From the NCBI GenBank assembly GCA_026648125.1, contig JAPKGD010000085.1:1-7170 (forward strand): a stretch of DNA of 7,170 bases. The letters are read 5' to 3'. The DNA comes from Bdellovibrionales bacterium (lineage in GTDB: Bacteria; Bdellovibrionota; Bdellovibrionia; Bdellovibrionales; UBA1609). This document shows, piece after piece, positions 5,425-7,170 of this stretch. The position numbers and the translations under genes are program-made. Position 1 is the first letter of the stretch, and the number at the start of each line of letters is the position of its first letter. The notes beneath the pieces are model-generated. The model searched no databases. It was not told the DNA's origin and saw only the letters and a list, made by a program, of their open reading frames with translations.

Positions 5425-6831
5425 CTACATTTGCCGGGCACGTTTATCGACCGCAAGCGCGGCCTCGCGTACAACTTCAGAGAGCGTTGGATGAGCATGA
5501 AAGCTTCTTGCGAGGTCTTCAGCCGCTCCGCCGAACTCCATAGCGATAACAGCCTCTGCGATCATGTCCGAAGCTCTAGGTCCTAGAATATGAACACCCA
5601 AAATCCGATCTGTCCTTTTGTCGGCCAATATTTTCACCTGACCCTCGGTAAAACCCATCGCTTTGGCTCGGCCATTTGGTGAAAAGGGGAAGCTTCCAGA
5701 CGCATAGTCTGTTCCTGAGGTTTTGAGTTGTTCCTCTGTTGCGCCAACCGAGGCGAGTTCGGGCCAGGTATAAACTACGCCAGGGCAGGCTTCGTAATTC
5801 ACGTGGCCCGGCTTTCCCGCCAAGATTTCAGCCACAGCAACACCTTCTTCTTCGGCTTTGTGGGCGAGCATGGGGCCTCGGATCAAATCGCCGATGGCGT
5901 AAACATTCTTAGAGGAGGTTCTAAAATGATCATCCACTTCGACCATTCCTCGTTTGTCAGGTTTTATTCCGACTGAATCGAGTCCAAGTCCTTCGGAGTA
6001 AGGGCGCCGGCCCGTGGCCACCAAAACCATATCGCCTGTGAGGGAAGTCTGTTGGCTATCCTTAAGGTTTTCAAATTGAACGGTGACATCGTCACCTTTA
6101 ATCGAGGCGCCGGTGACTTTGCTCTCAAAATAAAATTTCATTCCTTGTTTTTTAAGGATTTGCGCCAATCGCTTGGTCATTCCCGTGTCCATGGAGCCAC
6201 AGATATTGTTGCCGTATTCTATCACGCTCACTTCCGCGCCTAGGCGGAGCCAAACGCTTCCAAGTTCTAGGCCAATGACGCCGCCGCCAACGACAATCAA
6301 ATGTTTAGGAACCTTTGGGAGAGATAGCGCTTCTGTTGAGCTAATGATCTTCTTTCCGTCGAACTTAAGTCCGGGCGGCTCATTGGGTACGCTGCCCGTC
6401 GCCAATACAACATTTTTAGTCGAGACGACCTGCTTGGTCCCCTCTGAAGTTGTGACCTCAATTTTGTCGCTCGAGATCAGGCGCCCCTTGCCCCTGATGT
6501 GAGTTACCTTATTCTTTTTAAAAAGAAACTCGATGCCTCCGGTGAGGTCACTGACAATCTTTTGTTTTCGAGCCATCATGGCGGGAAGATCTAGATCCAC
6601 TTGAGAGACTTTCACGCCATGAGACGCGAAGTCATGTTTCGCCATATGGAAATGCTCACTCGAATCGAGAAGGGCCTTTGAAGGAATACAGCCTACATTG
6701 AGACAGGTTCCCCCGAGGGTAGGATCCTTTTCGATCACGGCGGTGTTGAGGCCAAGCTGAGCGGCGCGAATGGCTCCTGTATAGCCGCCCGGTCCGCCAC
6801 CAATAAACACAACATCAAAAACTTCAGCCAT
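5425..6831 (-). CDS. lpd: Dihydrolipoamide dehydrogenase (E3 component)
   Basis: E3 reoxidises the dihydrolipoyl group of E2 with NAD+, through FAD and a redox disulfide, for 2-oxoglutarate and often also pyruvate dehydrogenase complexes in the cytoplasm. The length, 468 residues, is typical. Visible features in order are the FAD Rossmann motif GGGPGG (11-16), the redox cysteines C43 and C48 in GGTCLNVGCIPSK, the NAD-binding GGGVIG (182-187), the second FAD motif YAIGD (311-315), and the active-site HPTLSE with H447 and E452 near the C-terminus. All catalytic residues are present. The start ATG at 6829-6831 gives the standard N-terminus; GGGAG (6835-6839) lies only 3 bases away and AGGA (6843-6846) 11 bases away, so which one is used is unclear. 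It follows sucB by 33 bases, almost certainly in one operon, and converges on trpS. Confidence 0.97.
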   Translation of the reverse strand: MAEVFDVVFIGGGPGGYTGAIRAAQLGLNTAVIEKDPTLGGTCLNVGCIPSKALLDSSEHFHMAKHDFASHGVKVSQVDLDLPAMMARKQKIVSDLTGGIEFLFKKNKVTHIRGKGRLISSDKIEVTTSEGTKQVVSTKNVVLATGSVPNEPPGLKFDGKKIISSTEALSLPKVPKHLIVVGGGVIGLELGSVWLRLGAEVSVIEYGNNICGSMDTGMTKRLAQILKKQGMKFYFESKVTGASIKGDDVTVQFENLKDSQQTSLTGDMVLVATGRRPYSEGLGLDSVGIKPDKRGMVEVDDHFRTSSKNVYAIGDLIRGPMLAHKAEEEGVAVAEILAGKPGHVNYEACPGVVYTWPELASVGATEEQLKTSGTDYASGSFPFSPNGRAKAMGFTEGQVKILADKRTDRILGVHILGPRASDMIAEAVIAMEFGGAAEDLARSFHAHPTLSEVVREAALAVDKRARQM

Positions 6832-6864
6832 TGACTCCCAATTCCTTTCTCAGCGGGAATGCAG

Positions 6865-7170
6865 TTAGATTTCTAACAGAATGCGACTCGGGTCTTCGAG
6901 GCACTCCTTAACTCGAACCAGAAAGCTCACAGATTCTGAACCGTCAATAATGCGGTGATCGTAAGAGAGGGCGACGTACATCATCGGTCGCACCACCACC
7001 TGGCCGTTGAGGGCGACTGGCCGTTCTTCAATTTTGTGCATGCCCAGAATTCCACTTTGGGGCGGATTGAGTATGGGCGTGGACATAAGAGATCCGTAAA
7101 CGCCGCCGTTGCTGATGGTAAAAGTACCACCACTTAAATCATCGATGGTTATTTTTCCGTCCCTCGCCTT
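6865..7170 (-). CDS. sucB: Dihydrolipoyl succinyltransferase E2, C-terminal part (partial)
   Basis: Only the last 101 codons and the TAA stop (6865-6867) are in the window; the gene continues past the right edge. E2 transfers succinyl groups from lipoate to CoA in the core of the 2-oxoglutarate dehydrogenase complex. The segment shows the acyltransferase catalytic-domain end: GGTFTISNGGVYGSLMSTP, NPPQSGILGMH, and the active-site motif DHRIIDG (about 6940-6960), where His and Asp of HxxxDG are the catalytic pair, then LLEI at the C-terminus. The sequence style (GSLMSTPILNPPQS, ALSYDHRIIDG, CLEDPSRILLEI) matches the succinyl-type E2 rather than the acetyl-type E2, and the adjacent lpd agrees with a sucAB-lpd arrangement. 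Lipoyl and peripheral-subunit-binding domains would lie outside the window. Confidence 0.95.
   Translation of the reverse strand, partial: KARDGKITIDDLSGGTFTISNGGVYGSLMSTPILNPPQSGILGMHKIEERPVALNGQVVVRPMMYVALSYDHRIIDGSESVSFLVRVKECLEDPSRILLEI

Noticed and set aside
5425..7170. Unusual features in the sucB-lpd pair
   Set aside because: Catalytic motifs, lengths, order and spacing are all as expected for a standard 2-oxoglutarate dehydrogenase operon.

Overview
The window looks like ordinary chromosome of a Gram-negative bacterium with roughly balanced base composition. MltA, a lipoprotein murein hydrolase, implies an outer membrane. The complete aerobic 2-oxoglutarate dehydrogenase end (sucB then lpd) implies respiratory metabolism. 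Gene style, the large exported orphan protein and the zinc-ribbon/membrane-anchor protein would fit a Bdellovibrio-like or other delta-type lineage, but this placement is a low-confidence inference. I see no mobile element, CRISPR array, rRNA or tRNA.

Layout. Positions 1-377 (minus) hold the N-terminal part of a zinc-ribbon, single-membrane-span protein that runs off the left edge. A divergent intergenic region of about 310-380 bases follows. Next on the plus strand is a 765-codon exported protein of unknown function (691-2988), then an 84-base gap with a striking perfect hairpin. Then comes one uninterrupted reading frame (3073-5421) that encodes a lytic transglycosylase lipoprotein (MltA) and runs without a stop into a complete tryptophanyl-tRNA synthetase (TrpS). 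Facing it, with only three bases between stop codons, is the minus-strand pair sucB (partial, right edge) and lpd (5425-6831). These encode the E2 and E3 components of the 2-oxoglutarate dehydrogenase complex.

Most notable points. (1) mltA has no stop codon of its own, and the frame stays open into trpS. A secreted lipoprotein fused to a cytosolic synthetase makes little topological sense. A good Shine-Dalgarno directly before the trpS ATG suggests TrpS is made independently. An A6 tract lies at the natural end of MltA, and both other reading frames hit stops soon after it, so slippage, an indel or a sequencing error there would restore a free-standing MltA. (2) The mltA leader has an 11-bp perfect inverted repeat with an AGGAGGA arm and a TCCTCCT arm, that is, Shine-Dalgarno paired with its own anti-Shine-Dalgarno. 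It also has a second possible helix that would pair the G5 ribosome site of mltA, and an 8-codon micro-ORF overlapping the mltA start as ATGA. Together these could be a translational control element.

The sucB-lpd part is conventional, with all catalytic motifs intact. No intrinsic terminator is visible between the convergent operons.
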